Source of the DNA: CAWJKP01 sp963843465
Lineage (GTDB): Bacteria; Planctomycetota; Planctomycetia; Pirellulales; Thermoguttaceae
Assembly: GCA_963843465.1 (NCBI GenBank)
Contig: CAWJKP010000002.1
Location: forward strand, 434,001-498,000
Length of the DNA: 64,000 nt
Direction: 5' to 3'
Shown here one piece after another: positions 7,321-16,168 of this stretch. Under the pieces are notes generated by a model. It was not told the DNA's origin, did not search any database, and saw only the letters and a program-made list of their open reading frames with translations. Position 1 is the first letter of the stretch. Every line of letters starts with the position of its first letter. Made by a program: the position numbers and the translations under genes.

Positions 7321-9390
7321 ATGCCTCCACAAATCTTGGTTGCCATAACGTTCTTCGAGTCCAAGGCGGAATTGCCGGTATCAGAAGCCCGCCGGATTGA
7401 CAACTTCATCCAGAAGATGATATCAAATCCGGCCAACCCCGGCATTGGGCTTGAACGCCTCACGGATGGGGCTGATGCAAACATGTGGTCCGCACGTGTA
7501 AGCCAGGATCTCAGAGCGATTCTTCACCATGACGGCAATAGATACACGCTCTTACACGTCAATCATCACGACGCGGCATACGATTGGGCCAAGCGGCGTC
7601 GGATTCGTCCGCATCCCACCACAGGAGCGATCCAGATAGTCGTGCTACCGGAGGTCCAGAACGTCACTCAGCCAACGCCTTCCACGCCATCACTGGAGTG
7701 CCAGGACCCAAATCTGAACTTCGGCCGGTTCACGACCGAGTACCTTTTGAGGCTTGGTGTACCCGAAGAATGGGTTCCCGTTGTGCAACGAGTCCGTAGT
7801 GAATCCGACTTCTGGCCAATTCACGCCAAGCTACCCGAAGAGCCGGCTGAATTGCTGTATGCCTTGGCATTGGGCGAGGCAGTGACACCGCCCAAGTGCA
7901 TCGCTCCCGAGGCAGGCGTTCAGGCCAATCCAGACAATCTTCGCCGTCTGCATGTAGTGAGCGGATCAGAGGAACTGCAAGCCCTGCTCACTCAGCCATT
8001 CGAGGCTTGGAGGCTGTATCTTCATCCGTCTCAACGCTATCTGACGGAAGGCGATTTTCATGGGCCCGTCAAGGTGACTGGAGCGGCGGGAACCGGCAAG
8101 ACTGTTGTGGCCATGCACCGAGCCCGGCATCTGTCCCGACAGGGCAAACGTGTCCTTCTGACGACGTTCAGCAAACGCCTCAGCCAAGATATCGAGAAAA
8201 GAGTTGGCGACCTGTGTTCCCTAGAGGAGCGGAATCGAATCAGGGTCAGCACCGTTCACAGCCAAGCCTTGGCGGTCCTGCGAAAAGTCCAACCGGGAGT
8301 GCAAGGCCGAAACAGCGACTTCACCAGGAAGACATTAGAAGAGACCTTGCCAGAACACCTGATGGGCTTTGCCAAGCAGTTCCTCTTTGAGGAATGGCAG
8401 TACCTCGTGGATCAGCAGGGAATGGCATCGTTGGAGGAATATACCGAAGCTCCACGTATCGGCCGCGGGACACCGCTAGGCCCTGGAGATAGGGAACGGG
8501 TGTGGAGTCTGTTTGCCCCGGCCGTAGAGGAGTTGCTGGACGCCGACCTGCTGCCCTGGAGCTTCGTCTGTCGCCGTGCGAGAGAGGCGATTGAATCAGA
8601 ACGCATTGAGAAACCATTTGACGCAGTGGTCATTGATGAAGTCCAGGACCTGAACGCCCAGGAGATACGCTTTCTCGCAGCTTTGGCTCTACAGGTCCCG
8701 AACAGCCTGATGCTGATCGGCGACGCGGGGCAACGAATTTATCCCGGGGGGTTCAGCCTGAGAAGCTTGGGTATAGAAACCCGTGGACGATCGAGAACAC
8801 TGCAAATCAATTATCGTACCACCCGCGAAATCGCCAGAGCGGCAAGCCATCTTCGCGGAAAGGCAGTCGACAATCTGGAAGAGGGCGAGGAAACGACCCC
8901 CAATCAAGATCTTCTCAGCGGCGATGCTCCGATCTTGAAGGGATTCCAGCGATATGAAGAGGAGCAGCAATTCGTCGGCAGTGAGATAGCCAGATTGATC
9001 GACGGCGGCACGGCCCCAGCCCAGATCGCGCTCTTCTCCAGGACAAAGCGGAAGCGATGGTGGTTCGAGCAAGAATTGCGGCAGCGGGGCATACCTTTTG
9101 TGATGCCCGACCAGCCCAAACAGGAAGGCACCGGAAACGACGTGTTTGTGAGCACAATGCATGGGGCAAAGGGACTTGAGTTTCGATACGTTTTCATCGT
9201 TGGCTGCCAGCAGGGCGATGTACCGGCGAAAGTCGCCATGGACATGGCCGCCGACCGTGCGGAAAAGGATGCTGTTTTCCAGCGTGAAAAGAACCTGCTG
9301 TACGTCTCTATGACGCGAGCCCGGGAGCAGCTTTACATTACTTGGACCGGCAGGCGGAGCGAGTTTCTGCGTGAACTGGCGAGCGACTGA
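7321..9390 (+). CDS. UvrD/Rep-like superfamily 1 helicase with ParE/RelE-like N-terminal domain
   Basis: The ATG at 7321 is preceded by AAGGA at a good distance; a GTG at 7285 would add 12 residues. Residues 1-95 resemble a RelE/ParE toxin fold: 'NMWSARVSQDLRAILHHDGN ... LLHVNHHDAAYDWAKRR' matches the end of such toxins. A helicase core follows: Walker A GAAGTGKT near residue 254, motif II VIDEVQD near 438, motif IV/V 'STMHGAKGLEFRYVFI', and motif VI YVSMTRAREQLYITW near the C-terminus. The family is superfamily 1A DNA helicase, probably ATP-dependent 3'-5'. It faces away from the restriction operon and may be another defence gene. The role of the toxin-like domain is unknown. Confidence 0.8.
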   Translation: MPPQILVAITFFESKAELPVSEARRIDNFIQKMISNPANPGIGLERLTDGADANMWSARVSQDLRAILHHDGNRYTLLHVNHHDAAYDWAKRRRIRPHPTTGAIQIVVLPEVQNVTQPTPSTPSLECQDPNLNFGRFTTEYLLRLGVPEEWVPVVQRVRSESDFWPIHAKLPEEPAELLYALALGEAVTPPKCIAPEAGVQANPDNLRRLHVVSGSEELQALLTQPFEAWRLYLHPSQRYLTEGDFHGPVKVTGAAGTGKTVVAMHRARHLSRQGKRVLLTTFSKRLSQDIEKRVGDLCSLEERNRIRVSTVHSQALAVLRKVQPGVQGRNSDFTRKTLEETLPEHLMGFAKQFLFEEWQYLVDQQGMASLEEYTEAPRIGRGTPLGPGDRERVWSLFAPAVEELLDADLLPWSFVCRRAREAIESERIEKPFDAVVIDEVQDLNAQEIRFLAALALQVPNSLMLIGDAGQRIYPGGFSLRSLGIETRGRSRTLQINYRTTREIARAASHLRGKAVDNLEEGEETTPNQDLLSGDAPILKGFQRYEEEQQFVGSEIARLIDGGTAPAQIALFSRTKRKRWWFEQELRQRGIPFVMPDQPKQEGTGNDVFVSTMHGAKGLEFRYVFIVGCQQGDVPAKVAMDMAADRAEKDAVFQREKNLLYVSMTRAREQLYITWTGRRSEFLRELASD

Positions 9391-10038
9391 AGATGACTTG
9401 GCCTCGGTCTCGATAGTGTCGTCGGTGTAGAGCGTCGTATGCACGCTTTGACGATGTGGTGCCGCTGCATAGCCGTGGCCTCCATCAACGTCAGGTAATA
9501 AGGAGTAGCCAGGTCACCCATCGCCGCTCCGACCAGGTAGTACGCCTAGACGCTGCCGCTCCAGTCATAGCCCTGTGAGGCGGGTGACTCCTCCGGCGCA
9601 GTAGAAGTTCCGCCGCGTGCCGACGAAGGCAATGTTGTCTTGGAACTCCGCCTCGTGCCATTCTGCTTAGTCACATGGCCCCTGCTACGCCATGATGGCT
9701 TCTGGAGGCAACCCCGACACGCTTCCATGATCTCCGGCAGTCAGCTTGCCCCTCTTGCTGGAGTGAAAATGGCAAAAATAGTGAGGGAGGAATGGTGACC
9801 AGGCAGGGTTGCCGATGGGGGCCTCCGGGGCGGCTCCGCCGTCGTCGTCGAGCCAGCCCTCGCCACCCGCGGCCCTTGCCACCCGCGGCCCTCGCGCAGG
9901 TGCTCCAGAAGACTGGCCACGGTGACACTCAGCACCTTCCCCCTGCTCTCCGCCCGCCAGTTCTGTATACGTAACGCATTGTGGCATAATGCTTTACGTT
10001 CATGCACCCGCGCAGAGTTAGGTTCGCCGAAAAATTTT
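9391..10038. other. Gene-poor junction region with possible degraded coding remnant
   Basis: No convincing intact gene is present. On the minus strand around 9430-9640, short peptides such as QDNIAFVGTRR, YYLVGAAMGDLATPYYL and LYTDDTIET appear in different frames separated by stops, as a decayed gene might look; I do not recognise the parent. Around 9860-9900 a 13-bp direct repeat (CACCCGCGGCCCT) occurs twice. The region lies between the helicase and the control element of the mobile-looking gene block, so it may be an insertion boundary. Confidence 0.3.
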
Positions 10039-10143
10039 AAGTCGTTTCGTGCCAACGACTTGCGACGCAAGATAAGTTAGGCAAGTTGGCGAACTTTCAA
10101 GCCGTAAATCGTTTTCCACAAACGACTTAGAAACTACCCCCCT
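10039..10143 (+). promoter_or_regulatory. Control element R1 (copy 1 of a ~105-nt duplicated leader)
   Basis: It contains two inverted repeats of the same octamer: AAGTCGTT (10039-10046) facing AACGACTT (10054-10061), and AAATCGTT (10106-10113) facing AACGACTT (10121-10128). A GCAAGATAAGTTAGGCAA stretch lies between them, and ACTTAGAAACTACCCCCC follows. The same order of parts recurs at 16169-16272 (R2). A further AAATCGTT lies at 10200-10207, just before the first gene of the block. I infer an operator, origin-like iteron set or structured leader that controls the block. Confidence 0.55.
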
Positions 10144-10235
10144 TTTGGCGAAAAAAGTAAAGGTAGAGGGCCGAAAAAAACGCGACAAAAAACGGCCGCA
10201 AATCGTTACACCCCAACGAGATAGGAGCAAGAGCC

Positions 10236-10508
10236 ATGCGTTACACGTTGACCTGGTTGCCGGAGGAGAATGCGTTTTGTATCCGCCGTGAGGATGGCGA
10301 AGTGGCGTACATTCCCGCCCCCGTGTTCCACAAGCTGGTCCGCGGCGCAGCGGGCTTGCACAGCGCGATGGATCGGGCCGTGAAAAACGCGGAAAAGCCG
10401 GTTCGTTTCGAGTGTGGCCAGCCGGCGGAGTGCGGGGAGAACTACCAGCGCTCGCTGGTCCGGGCGGGTACGGAAGACGCCAAGTCTTTGCGCCTTCCCC
10501 GGGCCTAG
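10236..10508 (+). CDS. Small hypothetical protein, 90 aa, first gene of mobile-looking block
   Basis: The ATG at 10236 follows AGGAG at 8 bp. The protein starts MRYTLTWLPEENAFCIRRED and is rich in charged residues, with no membrane segment and no zinc motif apart from two cysteines near residue 70. I recognise no family. The codon pattern (GC-rich third positions) matches its neighbours, which supports a real gene. It is the first gene after control element R1. Confidence 0.55.
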   Translation: MRYTLTWLPEENAFCIRREDGEVAYIPAPVFHKLVRGAAGLHSAMDRAVKNAEKPVRFECGQPAECGENYQRSLVRAGTEDAKSLRLPRA

Positions 10509-10589
10509 AGAATCGCCCCATGCGGCCATCCCCCGTGATGGCCCTATGCGGCCGTTCTTTACCAACCCCGTTACGCGAAGGAGTTTCCC

Positions 10590-10884
10590 ATGTCCAGTGC
10601 AGTTTCCCCCATCGTCTCCGATCGTGAGTGGAATGCCCACATCATGGCGCAGGTCGCTTCCGGCAAGATGACGCCGGAGCAGGGGGTGGCGCAACTCAAG
10701 ACCACCGTCAAGACCGGAGGGGGCACCCTGTCCTGCAAGCAGAGCGAAAAGGGCGCCCTCTCCGTCTACGGTTTGCAGCGGATGCCGGTCACGCTCTACG
10801 CCGAGCAGTGGGAGCGCCTGCTGGGGTTCGCCGGAGAGCATCAAGAGCTTCATCCAGAACCACCCCGGGTTGTCCCGCAAGTAA
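10590..10884 (+). CDS. Small hypothetical protein, ~97 aa, apparent frameshift
   Basis: AAGGAG precedes the ATG at 10590. The reading begins MSSAVSPIVSDREWNAHIMA and is coherent through GALSVYGLQRMPVTLYAEQWERLLG. At the GGGG run 10823-10826 the frame must shift by one base to continue SPESIKSFIQNHPGLSRK and stop at 10884; unshifted, it runs into a low-quality tail ending at 10931. The C-terminus 'SVYGLxRxPVTLY.EQW ... IxxFI' recurs in small uncharacterised phage or island proteins, as I recall. The shift is probably a one-base insertion error, though programmed frameshifting cannot be excluded. Confidence 0.55.
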
Positions 10885-11014
10885 TCCTACGGCATTGCCC
10901 CGCCCCCAGCAGCGAGCGAGCTGGGGCATAGGCAACGCCGTAGGGCCGGGTCTGTGGTCGATCTGCCCCCGGGGCGTTCCCTGCTTCCCTTCCCCTTTCC
11001 CGAGGAGGACTTCC

Positions 11015-11845
11015 ATGATCGAGCGAGAGTATGACATTAGCGGGGCGATCGTCTTCTGGTCGCTCCAGCCCACGCCTTACCAGGCGCTCCTGGAGGCGCT
11101 GAGGTCCAAGGGCTACGGCGACTGTATGCCCAACCCCAGGACTGACCAGAGTGCGCTGGTCAACGCCATCAAGGCCACCTACGGCACGAAGAACCGGGCC
11201 ATCGTCAGCCGCAAAAAGCCCAGTCTGAACGGGGTGGAGTTGGTGGCGATCGAGCGCAATCAGGACCGCAACTACTACACCACCAGCTTCGGCGCCAAGG
11301 TGGTGAACCGCGCGGTCAAGGCGGATGGGGGCTACGCCAACGAGCAGAAGCTCACCGAGGACTACCTGAAGTACAAGGCGGTGCTGACCGCCAGCGCAGT
11401 CTCCCAAGCCCTGACCGAAGTGCTGCAGCGCATGGACGGGATGCGGGGCTTCGACAAGCCGGGCATCCACTACATCCCCGAGCACCACTTGAAGGGCTGG
11501 AAGGAGTTGGCGGATCTGGTCGAGGGCTGTCAGCAGGGCAACAAGATTACCACGGTGCGGGCCGCAATGGACGAAGGGACGGCCCGGGCGATCCGCGATG
11601 CCTTGACCAAGGAGGTCCAGGAGGCGGCGGCGCAACTGCTGGACGACGTGAGCAAGGGCACGCTCAACGATACGCAACTCCAGGTACGGGCGCAACGGTC
11701 GCAAGCCTTGGTGGACCGCGTGAACCTCTACAGTTCCATCCTCAACGAGGGACTGGAGGGGCTGAAGAACGTGACGCTGATGGCCAAGGGGGCGGCGATG
11801 GGTGCGGCGTTGCAAGACTTCGCGGCGGCGGGGTTCGGGGTGTAG
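11015..11845 (+). CDS. Conserved hypothetical protein, 276 aa (possibly DUF6744-like)
   Basis: GAGGAGGA lies 5-12 bp before the ATG at 11015. The protein begins MIEREYDISGAIVFWSLQPT and is mainly alpha-helical, with a charged C-terminal half (DDVSKGTLNDTQLQVRAQRSQALVDRVNLY) likely to form coiled coils, then a small-residue tail, MAKGAAMGAALQDFAAAGFG. There is no signal peptide. The opening resembles proteins of the DUF6744 type found near MoxR-type ATPases in phage-like regions; I hold that name loosely. Its place directly before the MoxR/VWA pair suggests it works with that AAA machine. Confidence 0.6.
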   Translation: MIEREYDISGAIVFWSLQPTPYQALLEALRSKGYGDCMPNPRTDQSALVNAIKATYGTKNRAIVSRKKPSLNGVELVAIERNQDRNYYTTSFGAKVVNRAVKADGGYANEQKLTEDYLKYKAVLTASAVSQALTEVLQRMDGMRGFDKPGIHYIPEHHLKGWKELADLVEGCQQGNKITTVRAAMDEGTARAIRDALTKEVQEAAAQLLDDVSKGTLNDTQLQVRAQRSQALVDRVNLYSSILNEGLEGLKNVTLMAKGAAMGAALQDFAAAGFGV

Positions 11846-11931
11846 TAGGGCAGGGCAATCCCTTCCGCGCCGTGGTGTGAGCCGGCGCGGGGCTGGTTTG
11901 CCGACCCTTACCCAAGAGCAGGAGTAATGCG

Positions 11932-13116
11932 ATGGCATGTCGGAGTTCCCCTAACCTGATTTTCTGGACCGTGGCCCAGACCGGCCGGGTTACCCCGCTG
12001 GTCTCCGGTCCGCCCGGCTGCGGCAAGAGCCGCACCTTTGAAGCCTTTGCCAAGGCAATGGGCCGCCAGTGCTACACCCTGATCGGCTCGCTGAGAGAGC
12101 CGGCGGACATCGGCGGCTATCCCTACCCGTACATGGTGCAGGGAGAGCAGCCCTACATGATGGTCATGCCGCCGAAGTGGGCGCTGGAGTGTGTCGCTCG
12201 CCCCACCGTGGTCTTCATCGACGAGTTGACCACCTGCCCGCCGGCGGTGCAGGCCGCGCTGCTGGGCGTGATCGCCGAGAAGCGGGTGGGCGACTTCACG
12301 CTGCCCGATCATACGTGGGTCGCCGCGGCTTGCAACCCGCCGGACTGTGCGGCCAACGGTTCTGAGTTGGAACCGCCGCTGGCCAACCGGCTCTGCCACC
12401 TGACCTGGGAGACCGACGTCGACGCCTGGCAGCGAGGCATGGGCAATGCCTTGGGCTTCCCGCAGCCGAGCTTCGCTGCCCTGCCGGCGGACTGGGAGAA
12501 GCACGTAGGCCGCAACACGGCCCTGGTCGGCGCCTTCCACAAGCATCGGCCGGGCCTGCTGGAAGCGTATCCCAAGGATCGGGCCAAGGCGTCCGGGCCG
12601 TGGCCCAGCATCCGCTCCTGGACCAATGCGGCAATCTGCGCGGCCGCCTTGGAGGCGATCGACGCCGAACCGCTCTTGCGCTATCGGGCCATCGCCGGCT
12701 GCGTGGGCGAGGAGGCGGCGCTGGAGTTCCAGACCTGGGAGCAGAGCTTGGACCTGCCCGACCCGGAGGAGTGGATTCTCAAGGCGACGCTATCCCGGGC
12801 AATGCCCCGGGTGTGCCTCGGCCCGGAGCTGCACATCCCGCCGCGCTGCGATCAGGTCATGGCCGTCCTCGGCGCGCTGGTGGACCGCGTGAAGAACCAC
12901 CAGCTTGGCCCTGACGGCAAGCCTACGGAGAAGCGTTGGCTGGCAGCGATCGACTGCTTTGCCGAAGTGGCGAAGAGCTGGCTGGAGCCGGCCATCGCAG
13001 CCGCGGGTGGACTGTACTTCGTCGTGCCCCACGCTTCCGTGCTGGTCAAGGCGCCGGCCGACTTCAGCAACGTGGTCTTGCAGGTCCATCGGAACATCAT
13101 GGCAGCGGTGAAGTAG
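11932..13116 (+). CDS. MoxR-type AAA+ ATPase
   Basis: A 394-residue protein with Walker A GPPGCGKS (residues 26-33), Walker B VVFIDELT (93-100) and sensor-1 AACNP near 133, all in the order of the MoxR/AAA_5 group. The region after residue 150 forms a lid and a long helical C-terminus. MoxR ATPases act as remodelling chaperones and almost always pair with a von Willebrand factor A protein, and one follows 14 bp later. It begins at the ATG at 11932 after AGGAG. The substrate is unknown. In this block it could remodel a replication or packaging complex. Confidence 0.85.
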   Translation: MACRSSPNLIFWTVAQTGRVTPLVSGPPGCGKSRTFEAFAKAMGRQCYTLIGSLREPADIGGYPYPYMVQGEQPYMMVMPPKWALECVARPTVVFIDELTTCPPAVQAALLGVIAEKRVGDFTLPDHTWVAAACNPPDCAANGSELEPPLANRLCHLTWETDVDAWQRGMGNALGFPQPSFAALPADWEKHVGRNTALVGAFHKHRPGLLEAYPKDRAKASGPWPSIRSWTNAAICAAALEAIDAEPLLRYRAIAGCVGEEAALEFQTWEQSLDLPDPEEWILKATLSRAMPRVCLGPELHIPPRCDQVMAVLGALVDRVKNHQLGPDGKPTEKRWLAAIDCFAEVAKSWLEPAIAAAGGLYFVVPHASVLVKAPADFSNVVLQVHRNIMAAVK

Positions 13117-13130
13117 GGGAGAGGGTCAAT

Positions 13131-14539
13131 ATGGTAGTGCAGAAACTTGCAGAGGCCAGAATCCTTGCAGCCCGCAAGATGCCCTACATGACGCATCAGG
13201 TGATGAGCCTGCTGCCCGTGGAGAAGCCGGGCCTGGGGACGATGGCCGTCGATGACTACGGCCGGATGTACTTCGATCCGGTTTTCCTGGAAGAGAGGGA
13301 CTTGCAACACCTGAGCTTTGTGGTGCTCCACGAGGCGCTGCACGTCTGGGGAAGGCACTCCAAGCGGGCCAAACGCTTGCTGGGGGAGAAGCCTGCCAGA
13401 GACCGGCTGGGGGCGTGGCGCAAGGCGGTCGATGCGTCGGTGAATGACGTGCTAGAGCAATCCGGTCTGCAATGCCCGGCCGAGGGAGTTACGCCGGGCA
13501 AGCTGGGCCTGCCGCGGAACAAAACCCCGGAAGAGTATTTCGACCTGCTGGTGCAACAGGCCGAGCAAGGGCAAGGGCAACCGCAACAGCAGCCAGCGGA
13601 CAACGGCGGGCAGGACCAACCGCAACAACAGCAACAGGAAGGGGATGGCGATGAAAGCCAAGCTGAAGATCAGGAAGGCCAGGGAAAGGGCCAGGGAGAC
13701 GGCCAGGGCGATGCTGGGGATGAGGGCGAAGGGCAGGCCGATGGGCAGGGTGAAGGCCAGGGCGAAGGGCTGGGGGATGCCAATGCGGCGGAAACTGGTG
13801 GTAGCTCTGCGGATGGTCAGCCCCGGCCCTGGGAAGATGGCCCACCCTCGGAAGATCATCCCGGGATGGCCGAACACGAGCAGAACCTCGTCGAGGCCGC
13901 GGTAGCCAAGGCCATCGAGCAGCACCAGCAACAGCGCGGCCGTGGCAGCGTGCCGGGTGGGCTGGCCCGCCAAGCGGCGGACCTGCTGCACCCCAAGGTA
14001 GACCCGGCCAGGGAACTGCTGGCCAAGGTCAGGTTTGCCGTAGGCTGCACTTCGGGCTTTGGCGACTTCACCTATCGCCGGCTAAACCGGCGGCAACCCG
14101 CTGGCGGTGCGCTCCTGCCCGCCCACGTCAAGCCGATTCCCCGCGTCACGGTCATCATCGACACCAGCGGCAGCATGAACGAGAGCGATCTTGCCTTGGC
14201 ATTGGGCGTACTCGGCAATGCGCTGCGGTCGCTGCCCGATCCCCGTGGTCTGCGGGTGCTGGCCGGAGATACCGCCGTGGCCTGTGCCAAGAACGTCTTC
14301 CGGCCGGAGCAGATCGAGCTAAACGGCGGCGGTGGGACGGATATGTCCGCCCTGATCGTGGCGGCGGCCGAAGAGCGGCCGGCGCCCAAGGCGATCCTGG
14401 TCGTGACCGATGGAGAGACAGGCTGGCCCAGCGCCCCGTGGCGCCGCGGGTGGTGGCCTGCCTTACCCGCAAGCCTCGCTGCTGTTCGATGCCGCCGGCC
14501 TGGATTGATACCGTGGTCCTGAACCCCGTGGAGGAATGA
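13131..14539 (+). CDS. Metallopeptidase-like plus VWA domain protein (DUF2201-like), frameshifted near end
   Basis: GGGGAGAGGG precedes the ATG at 13131. The N-terminal domain carries HEALHVWGRH (residues 67-76), an HExxH-type zinc site as in DUF2201 proteins. A very Q/G/D/E-rich linker follows (about residues 140-240). A VWA domain starts near 335, with the MIDAS motif DTSGSM (344-349), GGGGTDMS and TDGE. As read, the frame ends at 14522 with an unlikely tail. One missing base near 14434-14438 restores VAPRVVACLTRK and ends at TGA 14539, giving an ATGA overlap with the next gene. It is the expected partner of the MoxR ATPase. Confidence 0.8.
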
Positions 14540-14799
14540 CCGTGAAGATTTTGATCCAAGAGGATGTCGAAGCGTATGCCCGGACTTTGCGAACCTGTCC
14601 GGGTTGCGGCCAACCCAAAGAGGTTGGGTTGATCGTGTGCTGGGACTGCTTCAAGGACCGCAAGGATCTCCCTGCGGGTGTTCCTCCTTTCAAGTGGTGG
14701 GCCTCGTCGAGCCTGAATAGCTGGCTGCGGGCGATCGGCCGACCGCTGCTTGACCCGGAAGAGGCGAAGCCTTTTGCGGCCGAAGGCTTCCGGGAGTGA
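14536..14799 (+). CDS. Small zinc-finger-like protein, 87 aa
   Basis: The ATG at 14536 overlaps the corrected stop of the VWA gene (ATGA). The protein contains CPGCG (about residues 19-23) and CWDC (about 34-37), a four-cysteine zinc-binding arrangement, followed by a tryptophan-rich stretch, PPFKWWASSSLNSWLRA. I recognise no named family. Small zinc proteins like this are frequent in phages and integrative elements. Tight coupling to the VWA gene suggests a shared function. Confidence 0.6.
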   Translation: MTVKILIQEDVEAYARTLRTCPGCGQPKEVGLIVCWDCFKDRKDLPAGVPPFKWWASSSLNSWLRAIGRPLLDPEEAKPFAAEGFRE

Positions 14800-14870
14800 G
14801 GATTTCCGCGATAGCCTGCCCTCCGAAGAGGGCGGGCTGGCGGACACCCTTGCAACCCCGGAGAGAAGAT

Positions 14871-15092
14871 ATGACCCCTACCGAACGACACCGGCTGGCG
14901 CACACCGCTCGCCGCGCCCTTGTGGCTGGCTACGGCCGCGATGCCGTACAGCATGACCGCACGGCGGCTGTGCTCGACCTACTCGTTGACCTGCGCCACT
15001 TTTGCGACGAGCGTAACCTGGACTTCGGCCAGATTTCCAACGTGGCCTATGAGCGGTACTGCGAGGAGTTGCACGTGGAGGTTTCCACGTGA
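14871..15092 (+). CDS. Small hypothetical protein, 73 aa
   Basis: The ATG at 14871 has GGAGAGAAG just upstream and gives MTPTERHRLAHTARRALVAG, ending ELHVEVST. The upstream in-frame start (14796) lacks a ribosome-binding site. The protein is helical and charged, with one region 'TAAVLDLLVDLRHFCDERNLDF'. This 'xLLxDLRHxCDxxxxDFxxxxxxAxxHY' pattern is seen in small uncharacterised island proteins, from memory. Its end overlaps the next gene by 4 bp (GTGA). Confidence 0.6.
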   Translation: MTPTERHRLAHTARRALVAGYGRDAVQHDRTAAVLDLLVDLRHFCDERNLDFGQISNVAYERYCEELHVEVST

Positions 15093-15262
15093 CCCCGACC
15101 AAGCCCTATCGCAAGTGCCTGAAGTGCGGCAAGCCACACCCGAACACCAAAAGCTATTTCTGCACCGCCAAGTGCAAGGCCGCTTTCCAATCAGGCATGG
15201 AGACCTATTCCGCCCGGCTGGCCAAGACCAAGCTAGTCGGCGAGCAACCCGAGCTGTTTTGA
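15089..15262 (+). CDS. Tiny zinc-ribbon protein, 57 aa, ending QPELF
   Basis: A short gene starting with GTG at 15089 inside the preceding gene's end (GTGA overlap). It reads MTPTKPYRKCLKCGKPHPNT and then FCTAKCK: a CxxC...CxxxC set (cysteines at 10, 13, 25 and 29) typical of a small zinc ribbon. The C-terminus is GEQPELF. QPELF resembles the sliding-clamp-binding pentapeptide QxxLF, and a clamp-loader-like gene follows; the link is inference. Confidence 0.55.
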   Translation: MTPTKPYRKCLKCGKPHPNTKSYFCTAKCKAAFQSGMETYSARLAKTKLVGEQPELF

Positions 15263-15311
15263 CCTCGGCGAACGGACCTGGACTGCACTTCCAATCTGAA
15301 GGGAGAACCCT

Positions 15312-15974
15312 ATGCGATTGTCACAAAGCTATCAGCCGAAAACCCTTGACGAAGTGGTTGGCCAGCCGGGCATCATCCGCAGGCTGAAGCGGCTGCTGGC
15401 CGCCCCGCAATCCTGCTGCCTGCTGTTCGAGGGCCCCGGGGGCGTGGGCAAGAGCGCCGCGGCCAAGGCGCTGGTCCAAGACCTCGGCGTGGAGCCGTTC
15501 TCGGGCCTGGTGGAGTATTCCGCCAGCAACCTCACGATAGAGGAGGTCCGCCGACTGTTCAGCCAGACGTTTCGGATGCGTCCGATGGCCGGCAGCGCTT
15601 GGCACGTTCTCTTGGTCGAGGAGTTGGAACTGATCGTCAGCCGCAACGTGTCGGCGGCGCTCAAGAACGAGCTGTCCGAGCAACACATGCCCGAGCGGCT
15701 GATCGTGGTGGCGACCAGCAACGACGCCAGCGGACTGGACGAGGCCCTGTTGCAGCGTTTCGAGGTCTTCCCGTTCTCCGCGGGGCCGATCTTCGCCGAG
15801 GCGTGCCGGGAGCGGCTGGCCTGCATTTGGGAGCGCGAGGCCGGCGCCGGCGTGCCGATGCCCCTGGGGATGGAGCAAATGGGTTGGCGCAAGGAAAACT
15901 ACTCGATGCGGCGGGCGTTGACCGCCCTGGGTGCCGCGCTGGAGCTGCGCCGCGAAGAGGGAGTGCCGGCATGA
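15312..15974 (+). CDS. Clamp-loader-like (RFC/DnaX-type) AAA+ ATPase, 220 aa
   Basis: The opening YQPKTLDEVVGQPGIIRRLK is the signature start of RFC, DnaX and RarA-type AAA proteins. Walker A is GPGGVGKS (41-48). The Walker B position reads LLVEELEL (about 100-107), with VEE where the usual sequence is DE. Sensor 1 is VVATSN (132-137). At 220 residues it contains only the AAA core and lacks the C-terminal collar domain of true clamp loaders. It may load or remodel a clamp or helicase for the element. It is followed by a small gene with ATGA overlap. Confidence 0.75.
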   Translation: MRLSQSYQPKTLDEVVGQPGIIRRLKRLLAAPQSCCLLFEGPGGVGKSAAAKALVQDLGVEPFSGLVEYSASNLTIEEVRRLFSQTFRMRPMAGSAWHVLLVEELELIVSRNVSAALKNELSEQHMPERLIVVATSNDASGLDEALLQRFEVFPFSAGPIFAEACRERLACIWEREAGAGVPMPLGMEQMGWRKENYSMRRALTALGAALELRREEGVPA

Positions 15975-16156
15975 AAGAGCCAGTCGAACAGCTCGCGGAT
16001 GAACCCTACGTTCTGACCAATCTTCCGCCGTGTCTACCCGAGTCGGGCGATCCGCAACCGGAGACAGAGAGCACCCGGCAGCGAGTGCTCTTCTCCGGCA
16101 TGGATTGCCTGCCGGGCCAGCGGAACCTCTTCGAGACCGATGGCGAGGACCAGTAG
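15971..16156 (+). CDS. Small acidic protein, 61 aa, with QRNLF motif
   Basis: The ATG at 15971 overlaps the clamp-loader-like gene's stop (ATGA). The protein is MKEPVEQLADEPYVLTNLPP followed by an acidic, proline-rich and probably disordered chain ending LPGQRNLFETDGEDQ. QRNLF fits the loose consensus QxxLF of bacterial sliding-clamp ligands. It is the second such motif in the block, after QPELF at 15262. No family is recognised. Coupled translation with a clamp-loader-like ATPase makes a clamp adaptor role thinkable but unproven. Confidence 0.5.
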   Translation: MKEPVEQLADEPYVLTNLPPCLPESGDPQPETESTRQRVLFSGMDCLPGQRNLFETDGEDQ

Positions 16157-16168
16157 GTCCAGATTTGC

